Source of the DNA: Diphasiastrum complanatum
Taxonomy: Eukaryota; Streptophyta; Lycopodiopsida; Lycopodiales; Lycopodiaceae
Direction: 5' to 3'
DNA length: 64,000 nt
NCBI GenBank assembly: GCA_029204225.1
Contig: CM055103.1
Location: 2,754,406 to 2,818,405, forward strand
Part shown: piece by piece, positions 53,837-64,000 of the stretch
How the letters are laid out: the number at the start of each line of letters is the position of its first letter
Position numbering within the stretch: the first letter of the stretch is position 1
Position numbers and translations under genes: made by a program
Notes under the pieces: generated by a model
Databases searched by the model: none
What the model was told of the DNA's origin: nothing
Seen by the model: the letters and a program-made list of their open reading frames with translations, nothing else

Positions 53837-56243
53837 CTTCAAATGCATTGTAAAAAGAGGAACATTCCATCATGCAAAGTTGTTTTATCAAAGCAAAAAT
53901 AGTTGTAAAAGCTCTAAACTGAACTCCAAGAGAAAAAGAAAAGGTTTGAATTTACATGGTTATGGAACAATATAGCATGAAGTAACTAAGCTCTAGAGAG
54001 ACCTCTCAAACTATTAACCACCAAAACAATTTTCGTAATACATATCAGTGTGTTCATGTCACATAATAGAAGCCTTAGCAAAAACACCTGGCACGCTTAA
54101 AAACCCTTCTTTATGATATAAATAAGACTGAAACTACATAGAAGAGTTTTGTTTTATGAGATCAAATATATTATCTTGATTTTTTAGGGCATTTTTTCAA
54201 TTCATCAACGTTCCAAATGTATGGTTGTCAAAATATCACCTTGTTTCAGCATGTGGAATGTTTTTTTAAAAAAACAACGTAACTAGGAAGAATTAGGTCC
54301 AGTTACCACACTACAAGAGGAGGTCACAACTAGATTATGTGGATTATCAAATGAGATGCTAGAAGTGCCAAATCTTTGGCAATCAACGAAGGAGGCAAGA
54401 ACGAAAAAAAAGAACAAGAAGTTTTGATAAGGGCATTTTGTACCAATAACAATGCTTGAAAGATGATAACGTTTTTGTAATATGGTAAGATGGAGAGTGA
54501 GTTATCAAAGCAATCTAAGTAGATAAGCCTTGTGCTCACACTTAAGGCAAGTACAATAAGCACATCATCGTAGAGATCCTATGCTCGTCTCTCACATACC
54601 GATATGATAAGGTCCACTCCTAAGTCATGTCTATTATAGACATATAGGGATACATTACTACCTCTATTGGTCCCTAAGTAAGTATTTATTAATAGCCCCA
54701 ATACATTTAATTGCTTCTAGGAATGGGAAAATATGAGTAAGGTTATAAAAACTTGTCCCTAATCCATATTGTTGACTCCTAGAAGTTCCCCTTAAAGGCC
54801 TCCATACTAGTGTAAATAGGATCTCCACTAGTCATTCAACAGCTTACCCTTCTAATGTTTATGACTATTTTTGTAGGAGATGCTTAGCAGTGTCCCTTTA
54901 TATGAGGATAAATAGACTTGTGTCATGTTGGTTGTAAGAGGTTCTCCTTTCTCCTCCACTAATACCTTATACTCTTCTTCTCTCTCACTCTCTTCTCACC
55001 ATAAGTATGAATGTTGCATTTCTTCATGTAAATAGCTTAATGTAAAGCATTGTTGATGTCTTTGCTTAGTTTTGTTGTAAATCCTAATTTGTAGGTTGAA
55101 TGTTTTATTCAAGATCTTTTTCTGTGAGACCACTCGCATTGTTAATATCATGTTTTTGTGCATAAGCTTTCCCCTTATGTACTTCTTATGGTAAGCTTGA
55201 TGCATGAGAGCTTCCTATACAACTCCTCGTTGAGCCCACTCTCATTGTGCTACATGAAAATGCAAGATTTGCTCCTTCAAAAGGGAGTGGGAAATCTTGC
55301 TACACTACCAACAATCTACTTAATAGTCATCTTACTCCATCCATTAATCTACAACAAATATGCATATTTTCCTCTTTTGTTCGAGTAATTCACTTTTCAG
55401 GGGCCTTTTCACAAAAATTTAAGCATAGGCGTAGGCCAATGTTTTTCATCAACAATCTACTTGTTGGCTTAGTATTCAAACAGAGGGTTCTAGTAGCTTC
55501 TTTTCAAGTAATGAATAGATAGGTGTTGTTTGACAAGTAATGAGTAGATAGGTGTTGTTTGACTACCTACTACCTTGTAGCAATTCACAAAAAGGTACTT
55601 TTCTCCTCATCAAGTCACCATAGCTTATTGTTTCCAACCTACACTGAGAACTCATTTTGATTTGTGATGATTCTCAAGTTTACTAACTAACACCAATTGT
55701 TTAATCCACTTGTAGATACTTACTTGACAAGCAACTTTCATCAAAGTGTGCTCATCTTTTGATTCCTAAAATCAACAATAGCAACAGTATCCTTAGTATT
55801 ATGTTCCTTTGACAATGAGTTTGTTCTTTGCTTACATTTGTTGTTATACTCTTATTGTTGTTTGAGATAGGATCTATTTTCTTGCACACTTTCATTGGGT
55901 GGTATTCACCACTTACGAATTCGCTATCCAAAATGGAGACACAATGCATAGTGCTTTCACTGGCTTTCACTAAGTGGTTCTAACAAATTGTTCTCTGAGA
56001 TTAAGAGCTTAATTCTTGCTTGCAAGTCCGACCTAAAAAGTGGGATATTAACTTAAGCCGCCTAAAATTATATCTTATAGTTCATTCACATGGTTGGAGG
56101 TACGTATGTACTCATGAAAAAAGTAAGAAAAATTGGTTATATGCACTTTGAACTCCATGTGGGACCATAGAACATCCACCCTACAAAGTTTACCAAAACA
56201 TATACATGCCAAACTAGGTAAGTATGGACTACACATGTCAAAC
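53837..56243. other. 2.4-kb intron of the exonuclease gene
   Basis: Mostly unique. At about 54560-54960 there is an LTR-like stretch with a TATA-like CCTTTATATGAGG followed by a pyrimidine-rich run, but no TG/CA ends were fixed. A near-perfect 29-bp tandem duplication lies at about 55511-55562 (GATAGGTGTTGTTTGAC twice). Confidence 0.5.
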
Positions 56244-56371
56244 CTCTATTACTTTCATCGCCATTGCAAGAAGAGCAGGTTTTATGTAGTGGAGTCCTTG
56301 TTGTAAAGTATCTGGAGTTGGTGGCCGATTTCCTTTGTATGCAGGAAACAATGTATGTCTAAATGTCAAAC
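56244..56371 (-). CDS. 5'-3' exonuclease (Pol I-like), exon with FRHTLFPAYK motif
   Basis: This 128-bp exon has acceptor TTGTTGGAATGCAG and donor GTTTGA. It begins with the last two bases of a Gly codon and ends in phase 0. It encodes LTFRHTLFPAYKGNRPPTPD, then TLQQGLHYIKPALLAM and AMKVIE. FR..L.P.YK.NR is the conserved Arg/Lys-rich motif that contacts the 5' phosphate in this family. The residues before it (nucleotide-binding start, about 100-150 aa in relatives) must lie on exons beyond 56372, none of which I could find in the window. Confidence 0.92.
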
Positions 56372-58740
56372 CTGCATTCCAACAAAGTAGCCTTTTTATT
56401 CTCTTTGAAACTAACTATTTAGCAATGACTCAAAAAATAAAGCTAATGTTCTTGTCCTAGTTTGTGTTTCTTTTGGCCCGTGATAGAGTATTCGCTTATG
56501 CATTCTCATGATTTTGGTAGTCAATGATCACACACATGCACACACGTCATAAAAGTAGGCCAAAGAGGCAAATGTTGCATAGTCGACACTAACCTTTTCT
56601 TAGTTCACCACAATCATCTACGACTTGCCTTCGCATTTGTGAAAGGATGGCATATTGGGGGACATTGTATCTTCCTTTTCAATGAAAATTTCAAACTTTT
56701 AAGCATTCAATTGACCAAAATGAGCTTTTGGATCTACTCTTAGTCAAAAAATGAACCGTGATTCTCTTATGTGAAACCGATTGGTGTTGAACACCTGAAC
56801 TCACAGAGAGAAGGTCTTCACCAACAAGCCACTCATTGGAGGATGAACATTATCATTATACAATCCAATATGTGCTAAGACTATTCTGAAGTAAGAATGT
56901 TCCACGTTGCTTCAATCATATTCCTCCACGTAATGCGACTGACAAAGTATAAATGGATGCAAGCTTGAAAATAAAACTACAAAATGAACGTTCTCAAACT
57001 CAATAATACAATGATTTACAAGTGCTAGCAACCACAGTAATATTGCAATGTCAGAATATTTCTCTTAATAGTATTTATCGCACTAACATGCTACATTCAA
57101 AAACAATGTATTACTCGAACATCGACAAAAACCTCATGAAAAACTAGCAAGCGAAATGACAAGGGAAAAATAACGATCATATAATAAAATTTGGCTTACA
57201 ATATTAGTGCATGGAGTAAGAAAAGGATGCTTTGAACACACCTGTGTGATCAAATATCACCTGAAAATTTGTCCAAAAAGACAACGTTCAATTTCAAACA
57301 CTTAAACAATACGAGCAATTCAATTCCAAACGCTTAAATCATTTAAATAGAGAATGTATCGCATTCAATTTCTTCACTTGACAATATACAAATTTTGAAG
57401 CCAATTCAGCTATTGAAAAGGAGAAGAAACGTCTATGGAAAAAGGAAGATGCAATGTGAGGCAATGAAGCCATCATGAGGGTAAACCCTCAAACTATAGT
57501 AAAATACTCTTTTTCGACCGATTATTGCAACATTTTTGCGAGTGTTTTACAAGACTTAATGACCTTCAAAGATTCCTCACAATTTGATAAAAATATTTAT
57601 TACTATTGAGGTGAGCTTGAACTATGAACAATGCACAAGATAAAGCCACAAGAGAGCAAGAAACTATCAAAATATGTGGATGCTACTGCAAATGTCGTAA
57701 TGTAAATAATAGTTGACTACCTTACAAACCCTCTTACAAAGGAGCTTAGATTCTCCTATTATGGATTTCACAAGCCCTAATCACAAAAGTTACCAAATGA
57801 CTAGAGGAAGAACTATTTGTAGCTTCACAACAGGTGCTTCATTGGTACGATGTCAATAAACCTCAACATCAATAGTCTCGATGTCTAACATGTAAAGCAT
57901 CATTGAGGGAAATTGAGTACACTCGCAAACACGACAGTCAAAAAATTTCCATTTGAGACATGATTTTTTGGTTCTAATATAAACCATCTCAGTAGAACTA
58001 TGCTTCAAAAATAAAGGCCAATAAGCGAAGTCTTATACAATTATTCAAAAGGCATCGAGAAGATTGGATTAAGTTATACTTAAGTCTTGGATGAATAAAA
58101 AAGATTGAACTACATTGTAGTTATGTTTCAAAGTGGAGGTAAGCGACATGGCTTGCTCCAAAGTAGAAGGAATTGACACCATAGCTTGAACAAATGAACA
58201 ATCTATTATCTCTCAAGGAGTCCAAAATGCAAAAAGTTACAAAAGCTTTGAAAATTGATCAATGTACTCCCAAGCTTGTCCTATCTATTGTAAAATTTGA
58301 AAGATATCCCATGTTTAGTTAACCAGATTGAGTCAATCATCCTTGAAACCTTCTAAGCTTGAAAAATTTTAAATTTCTCTATCCTAAACATTTTCCTTCA
58401 ATCATTCAATAAGTTTAAGCCTTATGTTGCAAATGTACGGTTGTCTAAGAATGCAACCATAAGATATTGTGAACTTCCTTGTGCAAAGATACAATAGATA
58501 AATCATGATGATTAGTCTCCACCACCTCAACCATAGATGTGTCCAAGCTAGTACAAGCTACCTAAGTCATACACATGTCCAAACTAGGCCCGTATGTGGC
58601 CCTCTAGACACATGCATGCTAGTAATAGCTGGCAAAGTCACATGCATCTCCAAATTAGGCACATGCGCAGCTACATGTTGTTAGAAAACCGACTTGGTCA
58701 TACTAGTAACCTAAGACAAGATTCCTATTGTTGTTAGCCA
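56372..58740. other. Intron or intergenic sequence upstream of the exonuclease exons
   Basis: AT-rich, without recognised repeats, RNA genes or coding similarity on either strand. Confidence 0.5.
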
Positions 58741-58895
58741 ATAGTCATACACATGAGAGAGAACACAAGTGATGAGAAACTCCAACTATAAACAAAAGCA
58801 AAAGCAAAAGCAATTGCCAAATTAATCTCTATATATGGTAAAAGCACCAACACCTATCTATAGCAAAACTTGTGCTCCAAATCAAGCATTAGAAT
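58741..58895 (-). repeat. Minus-strand fragment of the copia-type LTR seen at 63637-64000
   Basis: Reverse-complemented it matches about 63790-64000 with small differences: AAGTTTTGCTATAGATAGGT, GGTGCTTTTACCATATATAG and CTCTCATGTGTATGACTA blocks. It therefore forms an inverted repeat around hAT-3. The match stops at TAGAAT, exactly where the 237-bp hAT derivative begins. Confidence 0.8.
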
Positions 58896-59132
58896 CATAG
58901 ATGCACAGAAACATGTTTCTGAGGGCACGCGTTTCTCCTCCCAGAATCGCACTACAGCGGATCCACTGTGGTACCAGGGATCCATACTGATCCGCGGTAC
59001 CAAAATATATATATATTGGCAAAAATAACACGAGAAAAAAAAAAATTTAATTATGGTGCCGCCCTGGTACCGCGGATTTTTGGGCGGCACCATAACCGCG
59101 GTACCATAATGGCGGTACCACATGCCACTATG
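58896..59132. mobile_element. 237-bp non-autonomous derivative of the AT-tract hAT family
   Basis: It starts CATAG (58896) and ends CTATG (59132), the outer ends of the family. Its left half (about 58945-59010) resembles the transposase-side subterminal region of hAT-3 (GTGGTACC..GGATCCATACTGATCCGCGG). Its right half (59054-59132) resembles the small-gene-side end (GGTGCCGCCCTGG, GGCGGCACCATAA, CCATAATGGCGGTACCA). Both genes are deleted, so it is a MITE-like product that could be moved in trans. Confidence 0.8.
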
Positions 59133-59160
59133 ATATATATATATATATATATATATATAT
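59133..59160. repeat. (AT)14 tract between the 237-bp derivative and hAT-3
   Basis: Flanked by CTATG on the left and CATAG on the right, exactly as at 2218-2231. Confidence 0.9.
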
Positions 59161-59518
59161 CATAGATCCAGCGGTACCAGGATCTGCGGATCCCGGTACA
59201 GCGAATCCAGTGTGGTACCGCGGATCCATACTGATCCGCGGTACCACAATATCTAATATTTTTTAATATTTAATATTTTAATTAAAAAAAAATAACCTAA
59301 TCCCCCCCTCGCTTCATCTCTCTCCCTGCCCATCGCGATGTTGTCCGCGCCCTCTCTATTGTCCGCGCCCTCTGTGATGTCCGCCCACTCCTCGCCATCA
59401 TATTGTCTTCGCGTTGATCGCTTCCGCCCCCGCTATTGCTATTTCGGCCTTTGTTGTGGATTTTCCAGCTTTCTGCCACCTATCGCACTCACCATCATCT
59501 CTGCCTTTTTACAGAAAT

Positions 59519-62012
59519 GGTGCATTCCAACCTTGCCGATCTGTGGGGAGAGGTGGACATTGTCAGGCGGCTTTTTCAGTAATTGTTAGTTTGTTTTCCT
59601 GACAGTGTTAAGTTTTTTCGTAATGCCCTAAACCACATGCCTCTCACCTGCAGGATGACCGAGCTGAAGTTCATCTGGGAGACGCGGTGGAACTACTTCC
59701 ACAGGAGTATCCACAGCGTTGCACACATGCTGCATCCCCTCTTCCTCTCTCCGACACAGATCGCAGACAGGGAGCTCGAGGCCGATTGGCTTCAGTACAT
59801 TCACAGGGTGGGTCCACACATAGGTTTGGATCCTATCATGCTCATGGAGGAGCTCGCTGCATTTCGTTTCGGCATGGGCACGTTCAGCCACCCGGCTGCT
59901 CAGGATCCAGAGAGGAGGCAGCTTCCCATTACCTGGTGGACCATGTTCGGTAGCACCTATCCATCTATACAGCGTCTTGCACTGCGTGTCCTTTCTCAGG
60001 TATGCATTTCATGTCATCCTCCATTGATGTGTTTCGTTGACCTTCCACCCGTGCACATGTGCTGAAGCATTTCATTGCACGTACCACAGGACTGCGCTGC
60101 CTCCGTGTGTGAGCGTAATTGGAGCACATCGGCACTCATTCACATGAGGAGAAGAAACCGGTTGTGAGTGAGTCAGTTGGAGCGTGTTCTATAGCACCAA
60201 CGCACGTCTCGCCAGGAGACTTCCGACCATTACGAGCACATTGCAGGTGATAAGCTATTCTCCCATAGCAGTTTGGTTGACTCCTGGTATGTTGGTTTCA
60301 TTTCTTGATAAAGTTGTCTCTCTGACATGCAAATTTTAAACCTTGCAGACGAAGATATCTGATTTGGAGCGCCAGGTTGACTTGCCTACGGACAGCACCC
60401 ATCCCATGCCTGCAGATGACCTGGGCACACAGTTGATGGTAGAGAGAGAGAGGGAGCTTGCCGAGATGAGAGAGAGAGAGAGCTCGGGCTTGAGCACAGA
60501 GAGCCTCCATTGTACGAGTCAGATGAGCCAGTGTCAGAGGATGATCAGGATGAGGATGAGCCCATTCGGGTTGTGTTCGCCATATCAGAGCGGGATGAGG
60601 CATATGATACAGGTGTTGGGCACACGCCTAGAGCAGGGGTCACAGGTGCATCAGGTGGTAGAGGTGGGACACATGCCACAGATTATACCGGGAGACGGGC
60701 AGGGCACACAGGGGGGGCCAGTGGCATACCTTCTTATGTTGATATGATGGAGGAGGCTCTTGATAGGGGGCAGAGTGATTTGGGATTACCTTCCGCAGCT
60801 GCTTGGATGCGTGCATCACAGAGTCATGGGCATTTCTACGACAGCGCACCAGAGGAGTCACCAGATGACTTTGATTGTACCGATTGGGAGGCCATGCAGG
60901 GTCCGCATGGTGCACAGGATGAGGCACGAGATCAGGCACAGGATGATCCAGAGGATGGCGCACATGATGAGTCCCAGAGCCCAGAGCATTCATATTCGGA
61001 TGCCCAGCTGGACAACTTGATTGCAGAGTTGGATTCAGAGGCCCAGCAGATGCCGAGCGTCAGGGCGCCCCCATCCTCTCTAGCCAGCATGCCCTACACA
61101 GAGTCTCAGCTAGAGCAGCTACACGAGGTGCCTGCAGTTCCTCCAGTTCCTCAGAGGGTGTACGTGCGCCGCACAGCACCTTTGGTGCCACCGTTGCCGT
61201 TGAGGCCAGCAGTCCCTCCATCGCCATCCACTTCTGCAGCACCAAGTCTCCATGACAGGCCACCATCTGTGCCCAGGTTTTCTCTTGCAGCGCCCACATC
61301 CACAGTGGCTCCTCTAGTGGCTCCAGTGCCCAGGTTTAGGGTCCAGGCTCCAGTGGCTCCTCCAGTGGCTACAGTGCCCAGGTTTCCCTTGCAGCGCCCA
61401 CATCCACAGTGGCTCCTCCAGTGGCAGCACCCAGTATGTACCAGTACCGGCCACCGCAACGCCCCTTTCAGTACATATCGCTGCTATACTTGCCTCCTGC
61501 AGGGATGGGCCCTCCATAGCCAGTTCCTCCACCAGCAGCAGGCCCACGGGCACACACTCCACGGACCTATTCTCCAGTATCCGCTGCACAGGGTCACCCA
61601 TCTGGCTTCTCTATCCCAGCCGGCCTCAACTTGGGCCCAGCCTAGCCAGCCAGCTGATCTGCATGGGGGTGATGAGGCATTGACAGCTCCCCTCGTCCGA
61701 AAGAGAACAGGAAGGCCCAAGGGTGCACCGAACAAGAAAGGCAGAGCACAGAAACAGCCAGGGAAGAGAGGACGACCTCGCAGGGCCCCTGGTGCAGGTA
61801 GAGGTGCAGTATCACAGCCAGCTGGAGCAGGTCTGGTCAATTTGGCTTGCTTGGGGGCTGATGCGGAGGCAGATTGGGAGGATGAGGATGACGAGTCCTC
61901 CTCCTCGGATACACAACCCATGCCAGTTCCAGACAGGCATAGATATCAGTTGCGAGAGTCAGCTCGGGGCCCTGAGTTATCTCCGGAGCATTCGTCTGAG
62001 TTAGAGCCATAG
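59519..62012 (+). pseudogene. hAT-3 transposase with two AT-hook-like motifs in its tail
   Basis: The ATG at 59519 (MVHSNLADLWGEVDIVRR) runs 18 conserved codons, then falls into a deletion that brings in the intron before exon 59654-59999 (MTELKFIWETRWNYFHRSIH). Exons 60090-60246 (dimerisation motif, 5-nt deletion) and 60350-62012 follow. A GA-run near 60440-60485 shifts the frame. After it comes a long tail: acidic (EDDQDEDEP), a conserved SGIPSYVDMMEEALDRG block, Pro/Ala repeats, then RKRTGRPKGAPNKKGR (61697-61744) and GKRGRPRRAPG (61762-61794), both AT-hook-like, and an acidic end. AT-hooks bind the minor groove of AT-rich DNA, which fits the AT-tract location of these elements. Confidence 0.8.
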
Positions 62013-62507
62013 CATTGATTGTAGCTCTAGTATTTTATTTTTAGTAGTTTGATATCATGTTCCATATTTGGCGACCAGATGGTCGAACAATGTATTCAGA
62101 CCATTTGCCATATTATAACCAGTGTTGGACGTATTCTATTCGCTGCACATTGTGTATTTGTCAATGTGTAATTGTGATGCTCTGTTTTCAATTTTATTTC
62201 GAATGGTATATGAGTATTTTCAATTAGTTTCAACTACAGAGATTGATAGCAAATGCAGAACACAAAAAACAACCCCCTCTTTAGCATTTCATAAACACAC
62301 ATATTACACTGCATTACACCAGGCATGCATTGCACAAAAAACACATTAAACATTAATTCAACAGTGGTATCAAAATAACAGTACGTATCCCGCCACATAC
62401 GGCTGGGGCTGTTCTTTACATTGTGTCAAACACTAAATGTTGCCTCATCTTATACCGAAAACCACAGCCAGATACGGCTGGATCCTATCCACTCTAAACA
62501 TTTCTAA

Positions 62508-62765
62508 GAATCCTCCACAGACTCCTCGCCCTCATCGTCGTGTGAAGTTCATTCCGATCTGCTCATCCAAATCCAGCTCGACAGCAGGGGCAGGGGCCAC
62601 AGCGGAGGCGGGGATCTGCAGCTCTGGGTGTCTCTCCCGAGTCTGTCGCAGCATCTTTGCAATGTCTGCCTCTTGCTTCCGATGCCTTTCGTTGTGCCTT
62701 CGGACATCTTCCTCGAGCTTCCTCCTGGCCTCGCCCTCAGGCCTTGGTGGTATGCGCTCTGCCAT
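62508..62765 (-). pseudogene. hAT-3 copy of the small coiled-coil gene
   Basis: The ATG at 62765 opens MAERIPPRPEGEARRKLEED, close to hAT-1, through RRHNERHRKQEADIAKML and LDLDEQIGMNFTRR. There a deletion of about 100 nt shifts the frame to a stop at 62532. The acidic end (DEGEESVED) is still visible in another frame to 62508. The hAT-1 copy lacks the IPPRPE insertion. Confidence 0.75.
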
Positions 62766-62904
62766 CTCACGACACCCTGTTTCTCGAACTGGCTCTCACT
62801 GGCTCTCACAGCCTCTCACAATGCCTCTCTCTCACAGCCTCTCACTAGCTCTCACAGCCTCGTGAGTGCCTATTTAACCCCACAGCCTGTTCCCCCGTGT
62901 GCAG

Positions 62905-63175
62905 TTGTTGATGATCCCTCCATGTGCCCTTGTACCTGTCCCCATTTGTTGCTCCCCCACGTGCTGCACTCCCATTGGGCCCATGGCCTGCTCCCCCATA
63001 GTGCCCATGTGCTACTGTACCTGCCCCATGTATTGCTCCACCACATGCAGCACTCCGATTGGGTCCGTGGTCGGCTCCCCCACAGTGCCCATGTGACGGT
63101 GTACCTGTCCGGATTTGCTGCTCCCCTACATGCTGCACTCCCATTGACCCCAAGGTCTGCTCCCCCACAGTGCCC
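62905..63175 (-). repeat. Subterminal tandem repeats of hAT-3
   Basis: Three units with AGTGCCCATGTG, GGTACAGG-type and GTGCTGCACTCC blocks, the reverse complement of the 2464-2715 array of hAT-1. Confidence 0.7.
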
Positions 63176-63388
63176 CCTGTACAATCCCTCTGTGCAGTCC
63201 CCTGTACAGTCCCCCCTTTTTTCTAAACCCTGACACTTTTTTTTTCAAAATTTTTTACCCTAAAATACCCTAGTAAAAGGGGTTTTTAATAAAAAATAAT
63301 AATAATAATAATAATAAATATTATTATTATGGTGCCGCCTTGGTACCGCGGGTCTGAGGGCGGCACCATAATGGCGGTACCATGGGGT

Positions 63389-63394
<6 letters not shown>

Positions 63395-63451
<57 letters not shown>
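63395..63451. repeat. (AT)28 tract at the hAT-3 right end
   Basis: An uninterrupted AT run after the CTATA terminus. The sequence beyond it is copia-related. Confidence 0.9.
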
Positions 63452-63454
<3 letters not shown>

Positions 63455-63636
63455 GGTGCATGTTTCCCAGATTACCACAAGCCCTCCCATCCCATTCCTC
63501 CTACAACCACCTCCTTGGTTGGTGCCAACTGCATGAATGGTGGATCTTCATTTGCTTATTTTAGTGCCTTGATTAGTATTGTATCGATATGTCTCCACCG
63601 TTGTTTCATTATGATGTAGCTTGGGGGTGATGCATG

Positions 63637-64000
63637 TGTTAGAGTTAATGTTCACATTGTTACCCCTAATGTTGTCATCTAGGGTTAATTAGGATTATTG
63701 GGCCATGCTTGCATGCTAATTTTAGGGGCCTTTATCTGTATTTAGTAAAGTCAAGTTACACTTTAGTTAGACTCAAGTTCGAGATTCTAGTGCTTGATTC
63801 GGAGCACAAGTTTTGCTATAGGTAGGTGTTGGTGCTTTTACCATATATAGAGACATTAATTAGGCAATGGCTTTTGCTTTTGCTGTTGTTTTTGGCATAG
63901 ACCAAAGCCTATAAGTTTGTAGTGTTCCCTAGCTTGGGAGATAGTTGGAGTTTCTCATCACTTGTGTTCTCTCTCATGTGTATGACTACTGTCTAACAAC
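63637..64000 (+). repeat. Copia-type LTR running off the window
   Basis: It begins TGTTAGAGTT after a polypurine-like CTTGGGGGTGATGCA (63620-63634), so it is probably a 3' LTR. A TATA-like ACCATATATAGAG lies at about 63840. The inverted partner fragment is 58741-58895. The short stretch 63452-63636 is probably the end of this element's body but shows no firm domain. Confidence 0.6.

Larger units (their letters stand above)
59161..63394. mobile_element. hAT-3: two-gene hAT element with internal deletion
   Basis: 4234 bp from CATAG (59161) to CTATA (63394), with (AT)n on both sides. Transposase is on plus, the small gene on minus, converging at about 62012-62500. Compared with hAT-1 it lacks the BED finger and DUF659 region but keeps the complete tail. 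Together hAT-1 and hAT-3 cover the family's full layout. Confidence 0.85.

Noticed and set aside
54560-54960. Possible solo LTR inside the 2.4-kb intron
   Set aside because: TATA-like box and pyrimidine run are suggestive, but no TG...CA ends or target duplication could be fixed.

Overview
The window is nuclear DNA of a land plant or close streptophyte. The evidence is DUF659/hAT transposase genes, Ty3/gypsy chromoviruses and Ty1/copia elements with initiator-Met-type primer sites, L1-like LINEs, and one plant-type 5'-3' exonuclease gene with GT-AG introns. The introns are extremely long, which suits a large, repeat-rich genome such as a fern, lycophyte or gymnosperm. The species cannot be named from sequence alone. 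Almost every open frame here is transposon-derived and most are broken.

The host gene is easy to miss. Four minus-strand exons (56244-56371, 53768-53836, 31183-31268, 13288-13397) join in frame with GT-AG borders. They encode the core of a Pol I-like 5'-3' exonuclease (motifs EADDVIG, SPDKDFFQ, GDKVDNIPG). Its introns are about 2.4, 22.5 and 17.8 kb, plus open-ended introns at both edges, and nearly all the other elements listed sit inside them.

A family of hAT-like transposons occurs as hAT-0 (to 2217), hAT-1 (2232-7259), hAT-2 (to 12540), hAT-3 (59161-63394) and a 237-bp derivative (58896-59132). Ends read CATAG...CTATG (CTATA at one end) and most abut (AT)n tracts. They carry GGTACCGC-rich subterminal palindromes and two convergent genes: a BED/DUF659/hAT transposase with a C-terminal tail bearing two AT-hook-like motifs, and a small coiled-coil protein. 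An older relative, hAT-4 (about 20841-27740), is split by a copia element.

Other elements: a truncated gypsy (1-532); an LTR at 7428-7901; chromovirus Gypsy-A1 (14055-20455, target duplication CCATG); Copia-1 (21223-26284, target duplication TGTAC); a minus-strand copia LTR (28656-29140); a gypsy integrase remnant (29297-30170); a minus-strand LTR (from 30453); a 702-bp MULE-like non-autonomous element (32669-33370) with a 10-bp target duplication; LINEs from 33415 to 43680; minus-strand Gypsy-B (about 43690-50456) interrupted in its Gag zinc knuckle by Gypsy-A2 (44309-47592); and a head-to-tail array of five truncated LINEs (50457-52800) joined at (CT)n tracts. The stretch 52801-58740 is mostly unique intron sequence.

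The most novel signals are the two-gene, AT-hook-bearing hAT family with (AT)n-flanked ends, and the LINE family whose copies follow one another at (CT)n tails and share a covarying 3' stem-loop.
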